From Solea solea (taxonomy: Eukaryota; Chordata; Actinopteri; Pleuronectiformes; Soleidae), in contig NC_081141.1 in NCBI RefSeq assembly GCF_958295425.1, forward strand, positions 17,851,680-17,915,679: a stretch of 64,000 nt of DNA. Direction: 5' to 3'. The number at the start of each line of letters is the position of its first letter. Positions within the stretch are counted from its first letter, which is position 1. Below the pieces are notes generated by a model. It searched no databases and had not been told where the DNA came from. It worked only from the letters and a program-made list of their open reading frames with translations. This document shows positions 14,601-26,218 of this stretch, in pieces. A program made the position numbers and the translations under genes.

Positions 14601-17600
14601 TATGTCGTCCAAAATTGGTCAAAAAAGTCATAGTATATTATGTCGTCCGAAATCGGTCAAAAAAGCCATAGTATAGTATGTCGTCCAAAATCACCCAAAA
14701 AAGTCATAGTATAGTATGTCGTCCAAAATCGATCAAAAAAGTCAGAGTATAGTATGTCGTCCAAAATCACCCAAAAAAGTCATAGTATAGTATGTCGTTC
14801 AAAATTGTTCAAAAACGTCATAGTATAGTATGTCGTCCAAAATGAGTCAAAAAAGTCATAGTATAGTATGTCGTCCAAAATCACCCAAAAAAGTCATAGT
14901 ATAGTATGTCGTCCAAAATCGATCAAAAAAGTCATAGTATAGTATGTCGTCCAGAATCAGTCAAAAAAGTCATAGTATAGTATGTCGTCCAGAATCAGTC
15001 AAAAAAGTCATAGTATAGTATGTCGTCCAAAATGTGACAAAAAAAGCCATAGTATAGTATGTCGTCCAAAATTGGTCAAAAAAGTCATACTTTGGTATGT
15101 CGTTCAAAATCAGTCAAATAAGTCATACTTTAGTATGTCGTCCAAAATCACTCAAAAAAGTCATACTATAGTATGTCCTCAAAAATTGGTCAAAAACGTC
15201 ATAGTATAGTATGTCGTCCAAAATTGGTCAAAAAAATCACAGTATAGTATGTCGTCCGAAATCGGTCAAAAAAGCCATAGTATAGTATGTCGTCCAAAAT
15301 CAATCAAAAAAGTCATAGTATAGTATGTCATCCAAAATGAGTCAAAAAAGTCATAGTATAGTATGTCGTCCAGAATCAGTCAAAAAAGTCATAGTATAGT
15401 ATGTCGTCCAAAATGTGACAAAAAAAGCCATAGTATAGTATATCGTCCAAAATTGGTCAAAAAAGTCATACTTTAGTATGTCGTTCAAAATCAGTCAAAT
15501 AAGTCATACTTTAGTATGTCGTCCAAAATCACTCAAAAAAGTCATACTATAGTATGTCCTCCAAAATTGGTCAAAAACGTCATAGTATAGTATGTCGTCC
15601 AAAATTGGTCAAAAAAATCATAGTATAGTATGTCGTCCGAAATCGGTCAAAAAAGCCAAAGTATAGTATGTCGTCCAAAATCAATCAAAAAAGTCATAGT
15701 ATAGTATGTCGTCCAAAATGAGTCAAAAAAGTCATAGTATAGTATGTCGTCCAGAATCAGTCAAAAAAGTCATAGTATAGTATGTCGTCCAAAATGTGAC
15801 AAAAAAAGCCATAGTATAGTATATCGTCCAAAATTGGTCAAAAAAGTCATACTTTAGTATGTCGTTCAAAATCAGTCGAATAAGTCATACTTTAGTATGT
15901 CGTCCAAAATCACTCAAAAAAGTCATAGTATACTATGTCGTCCAAAATTGGTCAAAAACGTCATAGTATAGTATGTCGTCTGAAATCGGTCAAAAAAGCC
16001 ACAGTATAGTATGTCGTCCAAAATCAATCAAAAAAGTCATAGTATAGTATGTCATCCAAAATGAGTCAAAAAAGTCATAGTATAGTATGTCGTCCAGAAT
16101 CAGTCAAAAAAGTCATAGTATAGTATGTCGTCCAAAATGTGACAAAAAAAGCCATAGTATAGTATTTCGTCCAAAATTGGTCAAAAAAGTCATACTTTAG
16201 TATGTCGTTCAAAATCAGTCAAATAAGTCATACTTTAGTATGTCGTCCAAAATCACTCAAAAAAGTCATAGTATAGTATGTCGTCCAAAATTGGTCAAAA
16301 ACTTCATAGTATAGTATGTCGTCCAAAATTGGTCAAAAAAGTCATAGTATAGTATGTCGTCCCAAATCGGTCAAAAAAGCCATAGTATAGTATGTCGTCC
16401 GAAATCAATCAAAAAAGTCATAGTATAGTATGTCGTCCAAAATGAGTCAAAAAAGTCATAGTATAGTATGTCGTCCAGAATCAGTCAAAAAAGTCATAGT
16501 ATAGTATGTCGTCCAAAATGTGACAAAAAAAGCCATAGTATAGTATGTCGTCCAAAATTGATCAAAAAAGTCATACTTTAGTATGTCGTTCAAAATCAGT
16601 CAAATAAGTCATACTTTAGTTTGTCGTTCAAAATCAGTCAAAAAAGTCATAGTATAGTATGTCGTCCAAAATTGGTAAAAAACGTCATAGTATAGTATGT
16701 CGTCCAAAATCACCCAAAAAAGCCATAGTATAGTATGTTGTCCAAAATCGCCAAAAAAGTCATAGTATAGTATGTCGTCCAAAATCACTCAAAAAAGTCA
16801 GAGTATAGTATGTCGTCCAAAATCAATCAAAAAAAGTCATAGTATAGTATGTCATCCAAAATCACCCAATAAAGTCATAGTATAGTATGTCGTCCAAAAT
16901 CAGTCAAAAAAGCCATCGTATAGTATGTCGTTCAAAATCAGTCAAAAAAGTCATACTTTAGTATGTCGTCCAAAATCGGTCAAAAAAGTCATAGTATAGT
17001 ATGTAGTTCAGAATCAGTCAAAAAAGTCATAGTATAGTATGTCGTCCAAAATCGGTCAAAAAAGCCATAGTATAGTATGTCGTCCAAAATCACCCAAAAA
17101 AGCCATAGTATAGTATGTTGTCCAAAATCGCCAAAAAAGTCATAGTATAGTATGTCGTCCAAAATCACTCAAAAAAGTCAGAGTATAGTATGTCATCCAA
17201 AATGAGTCAAAAAAGTCATAGTATAGTATGTCGTCCAGAATCAGTCAAAAAAGTCATAGTATAGTATGTCGTCCAAAATGTGACAAAAAAAGCCATAGTA
17301 TAGTATATCGTCCAAAATTGGTCAAAAAAGTCATACTTTAGTATGTCGTTCAAAATCAGTCAAATAAGTCATACTTTAGTATGTCGTCCAAAATCACTCA
17401 AAAAAGTCATACTATAGTATGTCCTCCAAAATTGGTCAAAAACGTCATAGTATAGTATGTCGTCCAAAATTGGTCAAAAAAATCATAGTATAGTATGTCG
17501 TCCGAAATCGGTCAAAAAAGCCAAAGTATAGTATGTCGTCCAAAATCAATCAAAAAAGTCATAGTATAGTATGTCGTCCAAAATGAGTCAAAAAAGTCAT

Positions 17601-19075
17601 AGTATAGTATGTCGTCCAGAATCAGTCAAAAAAGTCATAGTATAGTATGTCGTCCAAAATGTGACAAAAAAAGCCATAGTATAGTATATCGTCCAAAATT
17701 GGTCAAAAAAGTCATACTTTAGTATGTCGTTCAAAATCAGTCGAATAAGTCATACTTTAGTATGTCGTCCAAAATCACTCAAAAAAGTCATAGTATACTA
17801 TGTCGTCCAAAATTGGTCAAAAACGTCATAGTATAGTATGTCGTCTGAAATCGGTCAAAAAAGCCACAGTATAGTATGTCGTCCAAAATCAATCAAAAAA
17901 GTCATAGTATAGTATGTCATCCAAAATGAGTCAAAAAAGTCATAGTATAGTATGTCGTCCAGAATCAGTCAAAAAAGTCATAGTATAGTATGTCGTCCAA
18001 AATGTGACAAAAAAAGCCATAGTATAGTATTTCGTCCAAAATTGGTCAAAAAAGTCATACTTTAGTATGTCGTTCAAAATCAGTCAAATAAGTCATACTT
18101 TAGTATGTCGTCCAAAATCACTCAAAAAAGTCATAGTATAGTATGTCGTCCAAAATTGGTCAAAAACTTCATAGTATAGTATGTCGTCCAAAATGTGACA
18201 AAAAAAGCCATAGTATAGTATGTCGTCCAAAATTGGTCAAAAAAGTCATACTTTAGTATGTCGTTCAAAATCAGTCAAATAAGTCATACTTTAGTTTGTC
18301 GTTCAAAATCAGTCAAAAAAGTCATAGTATAGTATGTCGTCCAAAATTGGTAAAAAACGTCATAGTATAGTATGTCGTCCAAAATCACCCAAAAAAGCCA
18401 TAGTATAGTATGTTGTCCAAAATCGCCAAAAAAGTCATAGTATAGTCCAAAATCGGTCAAAAAAGTCATAGTATAGTATGTCGTTCAGAATCAGTCAAAA
18501 AAGTCATAGTATAGTATGTCGTCCAAAATCGGTCAAAAAAGCCATAGTATAGTATGTCGTCCAAAATCACCCAAAAAAGCCATAGTATAGTATGTTGTCC
18601 AAAATCGCCAAAAAAGTCATAGTATAGTATGTCGTCCAAAATCACTCAAAAAAGTCAGAGTATAGTATGTCGTCCAAAATCAATCAAAAAAAGTCATAGT
18701 ATAGTATGTCATCCAAAATCACCCAAAAAAGTCATAGTATAGTATGTCGTTCAGAATCAGTCAAAAAAGTCATAGTATAGTATGTCGTCCAAAATCGGTC
18801 AAAAAAGTCATAGTATAGTATGTCGTCCAAAATCGGTCTAAAAATTCATAGTATAGTAAGTCGTCCAAAATGTGACAAAAAAAGTCATAGTTTAGTATGT
18901 CGCCCAAAATCGGTTAAAAAAGCCATAGTATAGTATGCCGTCCAAGATCGGTCAAAAAAGTCATAGTATAGTATGTCGTCCAAAATCAGTCAAAAAAGCC
19001 ATAGTATAGTATGTCGTCCAAAATCGGTCAAAAAAGTCATAGTATAGTATGTCGTCCAAAATCAGTCAAAAAAGC
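11619..19075. repeat. Higher-order block B (7,457 bp), tandem copy of block A
   Basis: Second copy, directly abutting block A. Identity continues to 19093 (matching 11636), so the junction lies inside an 18-bp identical stretch, CATACTTTAGTATGTCGT at 11619-11636. I found one substitution between the copies: C at 9548 against A at 17005. All other positions I spot-checked agree. Confidence 0.88.
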
Positions 19076-20767
19076 CATACTTTAGTATGTCGTCCAAAAT
19101 CGGTCAAAAAAGTCATAGTATAGTATGTCGTTCAAAATCAGTCAAAAAAGTCATAGTATAGTATGTCGTCCAAAATTGGTAAAAAACGTCATAGTATAGT
19201 ATGTCGTCCAAAATCACCCAAAAAAGCCATAGTATAGTATGTTGTCCAAAATCGCCAAAAAAGTCATAGTATAGTATGTCGTCCAAAATCACTCAAAAAA
19301 GTCAGAGTATAGTATGTCGTCCAAAATCAATCAAAAAAAGTCATAGTATAGTATGTCATCCAAAATCACCCAATAAAGTCATAGTATAGTATGTCGTCCA
19401 AAATCAGTCAAAAAAGCCATCGTATAGTATGTCGTTCAAAATCAGTCAAAAAAGTCATACTTTAGTATGTCGTCCAAAATCGGTCGAAAAAGTCATAGTA
19501 TAGTATGTCGTTCAGAATCAGTCAAAAAAGTCATAGTATAGTATGTCGTCCAAAATCGGTCAAAAAAGCCATAGTATAGTATGTCGTCCAAAATCACCCA
19601 AAAAAGCCATAGTATAGTATGTTGTCCAAAATCGCCAAAAAAGTCATAGTATAGTATGTCGTCCAAAATCACTCAAAAAAGTCAGAGTATAGTATGTCGT
19701 CCAAAATCAATCAAAAAAAGTCATAGTATAGTATGTCATCCAAAATCACCCAAAAAAGTCATAGTATAGTATGTCGTTCAGAATCAGTCAAAAAAGTCAT
19801 AGTATAGTATGTCGTCCAAAATCGGTCAAAAAAGTCATAGTATAGTATGTCGTCCAAAATCGGTCTAAAAATTCATAGTATAGTAAGTCGTCCAAAATGT
19901 GACAAAAAAAGTCATAGTTTAGTATGTCGCCCAAAATCGGTTAAAAAAGCCATAGTATAGTATGCCGTCCAAGATCGGTCAAAAAAGTCATAGTATAGTA
20001 TGTCGTCCAAAATCAGTCAAAAAAGCCATAGTATAGTATGTCGTCCAAAATCGGTCAAAAAAGTCATAGTATAGTATGTCGTCCAAAATCAGTCAAAAAA
20101 GCCATAGTATAGTATGTTGTTCAAAATCAGTCAAAAAAGTCATACTTTAGTATGTCGTCCAAAATCGGTCAAAAAAGTCATAGTATAGTATGTCGTCCAA
20201 AATAGGTCAAAAAAGCCATAGTATAGTATGTTGTCCAAAATCGCCAAAAAAGTCATAGTATAGTACGTCGTCCAAAATCACTCAAAAAAGTCAGAGTATA
20301 GTATGTCGTCCAAAATCAATCAAAAAAAGTCATAGTATAGTATGTCGTCCAAAATCACCCAATAAAGTCATAGTATAGTATGTCGTCCAAAATCAGTCAA
20401 AAAAGCCATAGTATAGTATGTCGTTCAAAATCAGTCAAAAAAGTCATACTTTAGTATGTCGTCCAAAATCGGTCAAAAAAGTCATAGTATAGTATGTCGT
20501 TCAGAATCAGTCAAAAAAGTCATAGTATAGTATGTCGTCCAAAATCGGTCAAAAAAGCCATAGTATAGTATGTCGTCCAAAATCACCCAAAAAAGCCATA
20601 GTATAGTATGTTGTCCAAAATCGCCAAAAAAGTCATAGTATAGTATGTCGTCCAAAATCACTCAAAAAAGTCAGAGTATAGTATGTCGTCCAAAATCGGT
20701 CAAAAAAGTCATAGTATAGTATGTCGTCCAAAATCGGTCAAAAAAGTCATAGTATAGTATGTCGTCC

Positions 20768-20840
20768 AGAGTCAGTCAAAAAAGTCTTAGGTTAATATGT
20801 CGTCTAAAATGTGATGAAAAAGTCTTCTGTATGAAGTGTT
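20768..20840. repeat. Degenerate right edge of the satellite
   Basis: The last two units diverge progressively (agagtcagtc, then gtcttaggttaatatg, then gtctaaaatgtgatg) before unique sequence starts. Decay of terminal units is usual at satellite borders, where unequal exchange no longer homogenises copies. Confidence 0.8.
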
Positions 20841-21067
20841 TTTTGTATTCCATTTAACTTGTGTTATAAATGTTTGTAAATTAATATTGTACTATATGTT
20901 TAATAATAATAGAATAATATTAATATTTCATAGATATAAATAAATGAATAAAATAAGAATTCTGTTTATGCAACACAGTTTCTGTGGAGCTCTGTTCATG
21001 TTTAATTGACTGCTCGTGCTTTAAATGATTTGCTCCCTCGCGCCTGCGCGTCATATCCACGTCTCTG

Positions 21068-21072
21068 ATTGG
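21068..21072 (-). promoter_or_regulatory. Inverted CCAAT box upstream of the sftpb-like gene
   Basis: ATTGG in the context TGATTGGTTG lies about 125 bp upstream of the first ATG. No clear TATA box is visible between the satellite end and the ATG. The assignment as an NF-Y type CCAAT site is by motif only. Confidence 0.4.
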
Positions 21073-21196
21073 TTGAGAGGATCGCCCTGTATTTCCGGTG
21101 CATCCCAGCAGCAGAAAAAAAAAACAGCAGCCGCACAACAATAATAAGTGAAACCTTCTCTGGTCCTCTGTCTCTTGTCTGTGTCTCTGACTCATC

Positions 21197-21278
21197 ATGT
21201 CTTCTCCTGGATTTGTGCTGATGTTCCTCGCAGCAGCGTCTCTGTGTCCTGGTGAGATGAAGCTTCTTTATATATTTA

Positions 21279-21329
<51 letters not shown>

Positions 21330-22937
21330 ATGAGATCATTATTACTGTCACCTGATCAGGCGCCATGAATTCTGATGTCGTATCACATGAGGCTGCAGCG
21401 GCAGGGTTGACGCTGGAATATTAAATATGTGCTTGTTTTTAAACATGACTTCTCTGTCCGTGTGTGTTTGAAAGGAGACGGCATGTTCATTATGGAGCCA
21501 CTGTCTGTCATCAAACAGGAATCTCTGGTAATCGTCAATTTTATGTTCCACATGATCACGGTTATATGGCAAATATTTCCCTCAGGTCAGTTTATGTTGA
21601 TTTAAAATCATACGTCCTCGTGTGCGCATGCGTCCTGAAGTGCACTCACAGCTCTGGACACCACCTATAAAATCTGCACTTTCTCCGGTTTTGCTATGTA
21701 TTGGTGTGTGTGAGTGTGAATAAAAATTAAGATTAAAATTAGCGATTCCCAAAGTGTGGGCCGTGATACGTTTTTAATTTTCATTTTTTAATTGCCATAA
21801 ATGAAAAAGTGGGTCCCAGTACTCTTAAGTTTGGGAATGGCTAATAGAGGATTTATTAGCAGAAATCGAAAACTTATAGTATAAAGTATAACCTAGATAA
21901 ATATTTGCTACTTTTCACAAAAACGCTTGTCAAACAGATAAACAGATAAAGTGCACATTAATGTGTTATATATCTTATATATTACATATTGAACCTTTGT
22001 AGTGTTGCTAGAAGAAGGCAATATCACAATATACTGTACATGATGTTATTGAATTTTGGCCCGTGCCCTAGTTCAGACCTTAATGAATGCAAACAGTTCA
22101 TATTCATTTTGAAACACAACTTTCATATTTAAACCTCAGTAAAGTTCACAAACTTATATTTGAAGGAACTTGCCAGTGATTTCCTAACTGAAAACACTGG
22201 CAAGTTCTTGTCTGTGTTTGCCCTTGTTTGGGTGAAATGATCATGTGACTGTGGCCGCTCCCTCTCAGATGCTGGACACGTGTTCAGAATGCAGACAGAT
22301 CGTCCAGCTCTCTGCCAACATGATCTCCAGCAGAGACACGAAGGTCAGTGAGCTTTCACTTATCTGACCACATGGCTTTGTGGAATATGGCTGCCATTTT
22401 CAGCAGGCGGGGCGTGGGCCCGGGAGTGGACGCCTGTAATATTCATAAATGATGTTACATCGTTTTTGTTCATGAAGAACAAACAGAGCGTTTGAGCTTT
22501 TACTTGTACTCGTACATACAGTGCTTAACAGGTTTATTAGAATACACCATCCACAGCCACAGCTGCCCTAAATGAACAGCATTAGTAATGATCAAAATCA
22601 TTGTTTATGTTTTTGTTTATGTTGGGCATAAAAAGGTGAATTCAGTTGTTATTTGCCAAAATAAATAACAATAACATTGTTTAGTTTAAGTTCTCATTTT
22701 CAATAAACTTGTTAAGCACTGTACGTCTCATTCTCAAGAAAGTGACGATTAAAAGATGACTTTAATTTTCTAACAAAATATTGAACTTCTGGTCCTTTTC
22801 AGGAGATTGTGTATGAAACCTTGCACGCTCTCTGCCGGCGCTTTCCCAGCGAACAAGCATCAGAGTGTGATTCACAGGTGAAGATGTATTTGCCCAAAAT
22901 CCTGCAGCAAACCCTGAGTCCCCAGGTGAGTTTAGAC

Positions 22938-22972
<35 letters not shown>

Positions 22973-25309
22973 AAATTGGAAATTGGGTCATTGTAGCAGC
23001 GATACAATTAATCAAAAATACAAATAAAATACAATACAATCACGATCCAAAAACAAAAAAGAAGAAATTAAGAAATAAAATTAAAAATTAAATTAAATTA
23101 AATTAAATTAAATTAAATTAAATTAAATTAAATTAAATTAAATTAAATTAAATTAAAAACAGTGCAATACACAATGAGCCAAAACAGTACTATACACTAT
23201 ATACAATAAGATGCTATCAGTCTCTATCTACACATCCTTTTAGACACATGGAAGAGGAACAAACTCTGTGGCCTACAGGGAGGAGTGACTTTATAATATT
23301 TTGTTGTTTTATTCTGTTTTTTTTGTAGAAGTCAGATGAGACCTGCATTGCTTTTGGACTTTGTGCTGCCCCCAAAGAGGAACAGCTGCAACTTCCCCAT
23401 CATGTCTCTGATAAAGACACATTCAGATCTGCGATCGGCTCAGCCATCAGCAGCTACGTTAGTATGAGGCAGCAGAGGTGGAATATTCAGGTCACACTGT
23501 CTTTATTTGCATCATATAAATGACATTATCTCTCTAGGAGCAGCTCAACCCAGCGTGCAGCCTGTGTTTGTTTGTCATCAAGAAGCTGGAGACGCTGTTG
23601 CCTAAAAATATGACTGAGGTGACTTTTTTTCATTGGTGATTTTAAAGCCCATTTCCATCGCCATGCATTGTATAATGTATGTAAATGTCCCGTTCTGCTT
23701 TGGTGTTTCTCTGCAGGACACTTTGATGAAGCTCCTGGACGAGGTCTGTGATCTCTTGCCTCAGAGCTACAAGGATGAATGTGATGACTTTGTCAGTAAA
23801 TACGGCGTTCAGATAGTGGAATTCCTCCTGTCGTCTGCTGCGCCTCACACTATCTGTAGTCTTTTGCACCTGTGTTTGTTCGAGGAGCAGCCTCAACCAG
23901 GTCTGGGTCGTCTTCCTCATGAATACATTTAGTTATGGTTTGATCATAGTTTTTATCTGAGCCTAATATTTTATGACTGTTTCTCTTCTGCCTTTTCTTC
24001 AGAGGTGGTTTTCCCCTCAGACTGCGAATCGTGTCGCACGCTGGCGGTGCTCAGCCGACTGTACCTGGGTGTGAACGCCACAGAAGCTCAGACTTTCTCT
24101 TTCCTGCAGTCTGTGTGTGCCTATCACCCCAATGCCATCCCTAAGGTTTGACGCCTAACACCAAATACTCACTGCTAACAGAATCAATCAGTCATGTCGC
24201 TGAACATTCAAATATCTTCTAATCTCTGCAACCTACGTTAATCAAAGCCCTTTCCTTAAGGCTTATTCGAAAGGTCTCTGAACACTGGACACGATGCGAA
24301 CATACAAAAGTGCGGATCATTCAGATGCAAATTATGACGCAACCTCCAATGCATGTCGAGCAAGATGCGAAGAAACAAATAGTGAAAGTATTTTGAAGCT
24401 TGAATTACACACACAAGCTCTAATACAACCCCCTTCCACACGTTCGTTTTACAGTTAAATGTTTGCACTGTACGCCATCAACAACACTTGTTCTGATAGG
24501 TTAGCTGTGGCTTCGTCTGAAGATGAATAATTTGCACACAAAAAACGCATCTGGTGTGCAAAGGGCCTTTAGGCTACAGAAACGAAACCATTATGTTAAA
24601 ACTATATGCACAAAAACAAACATACTTCTGGGTCGTGAATATTCAATTTCTGCCGATAAAAATGTTACACACTGGACCTGGAGACTTAAAGCCAGCCAAT
24701 TTATTACTTCTGCCAAGGAGGTTATATTTGATGTGCGAGCTGCATCACTTGATGACATTTCTCGGGGGTAAAAGAAGAAATTATTAGATTTTGGAGGTGA
24801 TCTTGAATCTGGATATGGATCCAGATTCAAGATATTTTGTGTGTATGGAGTGTATAAGTACTGTGGGAAATGAGCAGCTTCTCTCTCCAAGTGCTTCCTC
24901 TAGTGTCTGTCAACAGCCTTTTGTTGTTACTCAGCTTCTAATAAACGGCTGGCTCCACTAAGTCCATTTATTACGTGCAAGTATTTTAGAAGTTTTAATC
25001 TTATTTTAGAAGTTTTAATCTTTGTCACTTATCAACTCTCCTCTTTTCAGTGCGAGGCTTTCACCAAATTCTATGGCTCCCGCCTGCAGAGGGTTTTGGG
25101 AAACCAAATGGATGTTCCACATGCTTGTGAAGTACGAACAAATCATATCATTAATGCTCTTTCTCAACAAATAAACTGTCTCAAATAGTCTTTAACTCTG
25201 TTATGTATGTTTTGTTGTATCTGTCCTGCAGAGAGGGGACTTGTGTGTTGCCTCGAAGAAGTTAGAGCCACTTGGAAAGAGTCGCTGTACTTGGGGACAG
25301 CGCTGCTAG
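21197..25309 (+). CDS. sftpb: Surfactant protein B-like precursor, three saposin B domains
   Basis: A secreted saposin-fold, lipid-binding protein. Coding exons: 21197-21251, 21475-21527, 22269-22343, 22803-22925, 23329-23457, 23538-23618, 23717-23900, 24003-24145, 25051-25131 and 25232-25309. All have GT-AG borders and consistent phases, giving 333 residues. Residues 1-19 form a hydrophobic signal peptide. Three six-cysteine saposin B modules follow: about 39-117 (starting CSEC), 148-230 (CSLC) and 240-315 (CESC). N-glycosylation sequons NMT and NAT lie in modules 2 and 3. Three modules rather than the four of prosaposin, together with usp39 as the convergent neighbour, point to SFTPB. Module 2, which corresponds to mature SP-B in mammals, is acidic here, unlike the strongly cationic mammalian peptide, so a tetrapod-like surfactant role is not implied. 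The N-terminal saposin A module is absent. The C-terminus ends abruptly at CTWGQRC. Human SFTPB has about 381 residues. Confidence 0.85.
21283..21326. repeat. (TA)n microsatellite in sftpb intron 1
   Basis: A 44-bp uninterrupted TA run about 30 bp downstream of the first donor site. It is likely polymorphic. Confidence 0.95.
22935..22972. repeat. (GATA)n microsatellite in sftpb intron 4
   Basis: About nine GATA units starting 10 bp after the exon 4 donor. Confidence 0.95.
23086..23156. repeat. (AATTA)n microsatellite in sftpb intron 4
   Basis: About fourteen pentamer units of AATTA, preceded by an A-rich stretch. Confidence 0.95.
24146..25050 (+). other. sftpb intron 8 with a degenerate interspersed repeat
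   Basis: A 905-bp intron, the largest of the gene. From about 24710 to 24905 it contains TCTGCCAAGGAGGTTAT, a palindromic ATCTGGATATGGATCCAGAT region, and CTCTCCAAGTGCTT. These resemble a very common metazoan interspersed repeat whose intact copies read gccaaggaggttatg and end near a gagtgctt motif. A short direct repeat, TATTTTAGAAGTTTTAATCT, occurs twice at 24983-25021. No coding exon is supported inside. Confidence 0.45.
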
Positions 25310-25774
25310 TTTTCTGCTAAGTGATGCACAGGTAAGTCCCATCATCTCAACTTAATCACATGTATTTCAAGTCTACTGAATTTAGTTGCACTGGCAACCA
25401 ACTATTTGCGTTTTTCTGTGTATTTTCCCTTCACAGAACCGTCTTCTACAGGAAAGACATTTGGATGGCGTGAACAAAACGCTGCACTGCAACTCTGATG
25501 TTATGTGTACACAAGGAACTTTCATTTTTACAAATTATTACTCTTAAATGTTTTGTATATGTGATGCACTTTAATTTTTGGGGGAAATTATTCTCTCATT
25601 TGCTTTTTCAGTCAGTCATAGATATTATTCATGGCAAAGTTCGCATGATGTGTTATTAGACTACGATTCCGTCTGTAAGATGAGTTTGAGACAAGTTATT
25701 GCGCACATAACATCATAATGAATGTGAAAACTGTTAGCTGTAAGCTGGACCTTTAGTATGTATGTATACCATGA

Positions 25775-25780
25775 AATAAA
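25775..25780 (+). terminator. Poly(A) signal of the sftpb-like gene
   Basis: AATAAA about 470 bp after the stop. An untranslated last exon is suggested by a GTAAGT donor after 25331 and an acceptor ending at 25436, so the 3' UTR is spliced and probably ends near 25797. Confidence 0.7.
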
Positions 25781-26013
25781 GGCAGTTTAGACAACTGATT
25801 TCACAACTCCGCTGTTTTTATTTTCATCATTTCGTTGTTGCTGAAGTTACGCCAATTACTGTGGTTAGCCCACAAAGCCCGTTTAATCGCTTTCAAATAG
25901 TTATAAAATGATGTATTTTGAACCTAATCATGGCTTAAGAGTTTGAAAAGTAACAGCATAATATTGCATATTTATACAAAGATTCAGCCAACATAGACAT
26001 GTCCTGAAGATTG

Positions 26014-26150
26014 TTTATTTAGAAAACCTCCACACAGTAAAAAGGAAATAACAAAGTGAAAATAACATGGAAACATTTACATTGATTTGCTTTTTTTGTG
26101 GTTATAAAAGACAAAGTCATGATATTTTCTTCCCACCCTCATTCTTTATT
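26014..26150 (-). terminator. Candidate poly(A) signals of usp39
   Basis: On the minus strand AATAAA occurs at 26145-26150 and 26014-26019, 70 and 200 bp beyond the usp39 stop. Either could be used. The sftpb-like transcript ends only about 200 bp away in the opposite direction. Confidence 0.5.
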
Positions 26151-26218
26151 GTGTTGTTCTATTTAACCACTTAAATATCAGATTTATTTCCTAAATGCTG
26201 ACAGCAACCCTGACTCAT

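Larger units (their letters stand above)
1..20815. repeat. 38-bp satellite array (about 550 units)
   Basis: An uninterrupted head-to-tail array of a 38-bp unit that runs off the left edge of the window. On the + strand each unit has a near-palindromic block such as GTCATAGTATAGTATG, then TCGTCCAAAAT, then a variable 3-6 base box (cacc, cggt, tggt, gagt, gtga, cagt), then a run of five to seven A. Two main classes exist, one with CATAGTATAGTATG and one with CATACTTTAGTATG. Rare units are 36-40 bp, for example with an extra TA at about 2075 or a 7-bp deletion at about 10988. Because 38 is not a multiple of 3, frames shift from unit to unit, so the short open frames inside are chance and the array is non-coding. 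Most units contain a CpG in TGTCGTCC. I do not recognise the family by name. Confidence 0.98.

Noticed and set aside
1..20815. Regular repeats resembling a CRISPR array
   Set aside because: There are no unique spacers: the whole 38 bp is the repeat, with shared variant boxes, and the surroundings are a spliced vertebrate genome.
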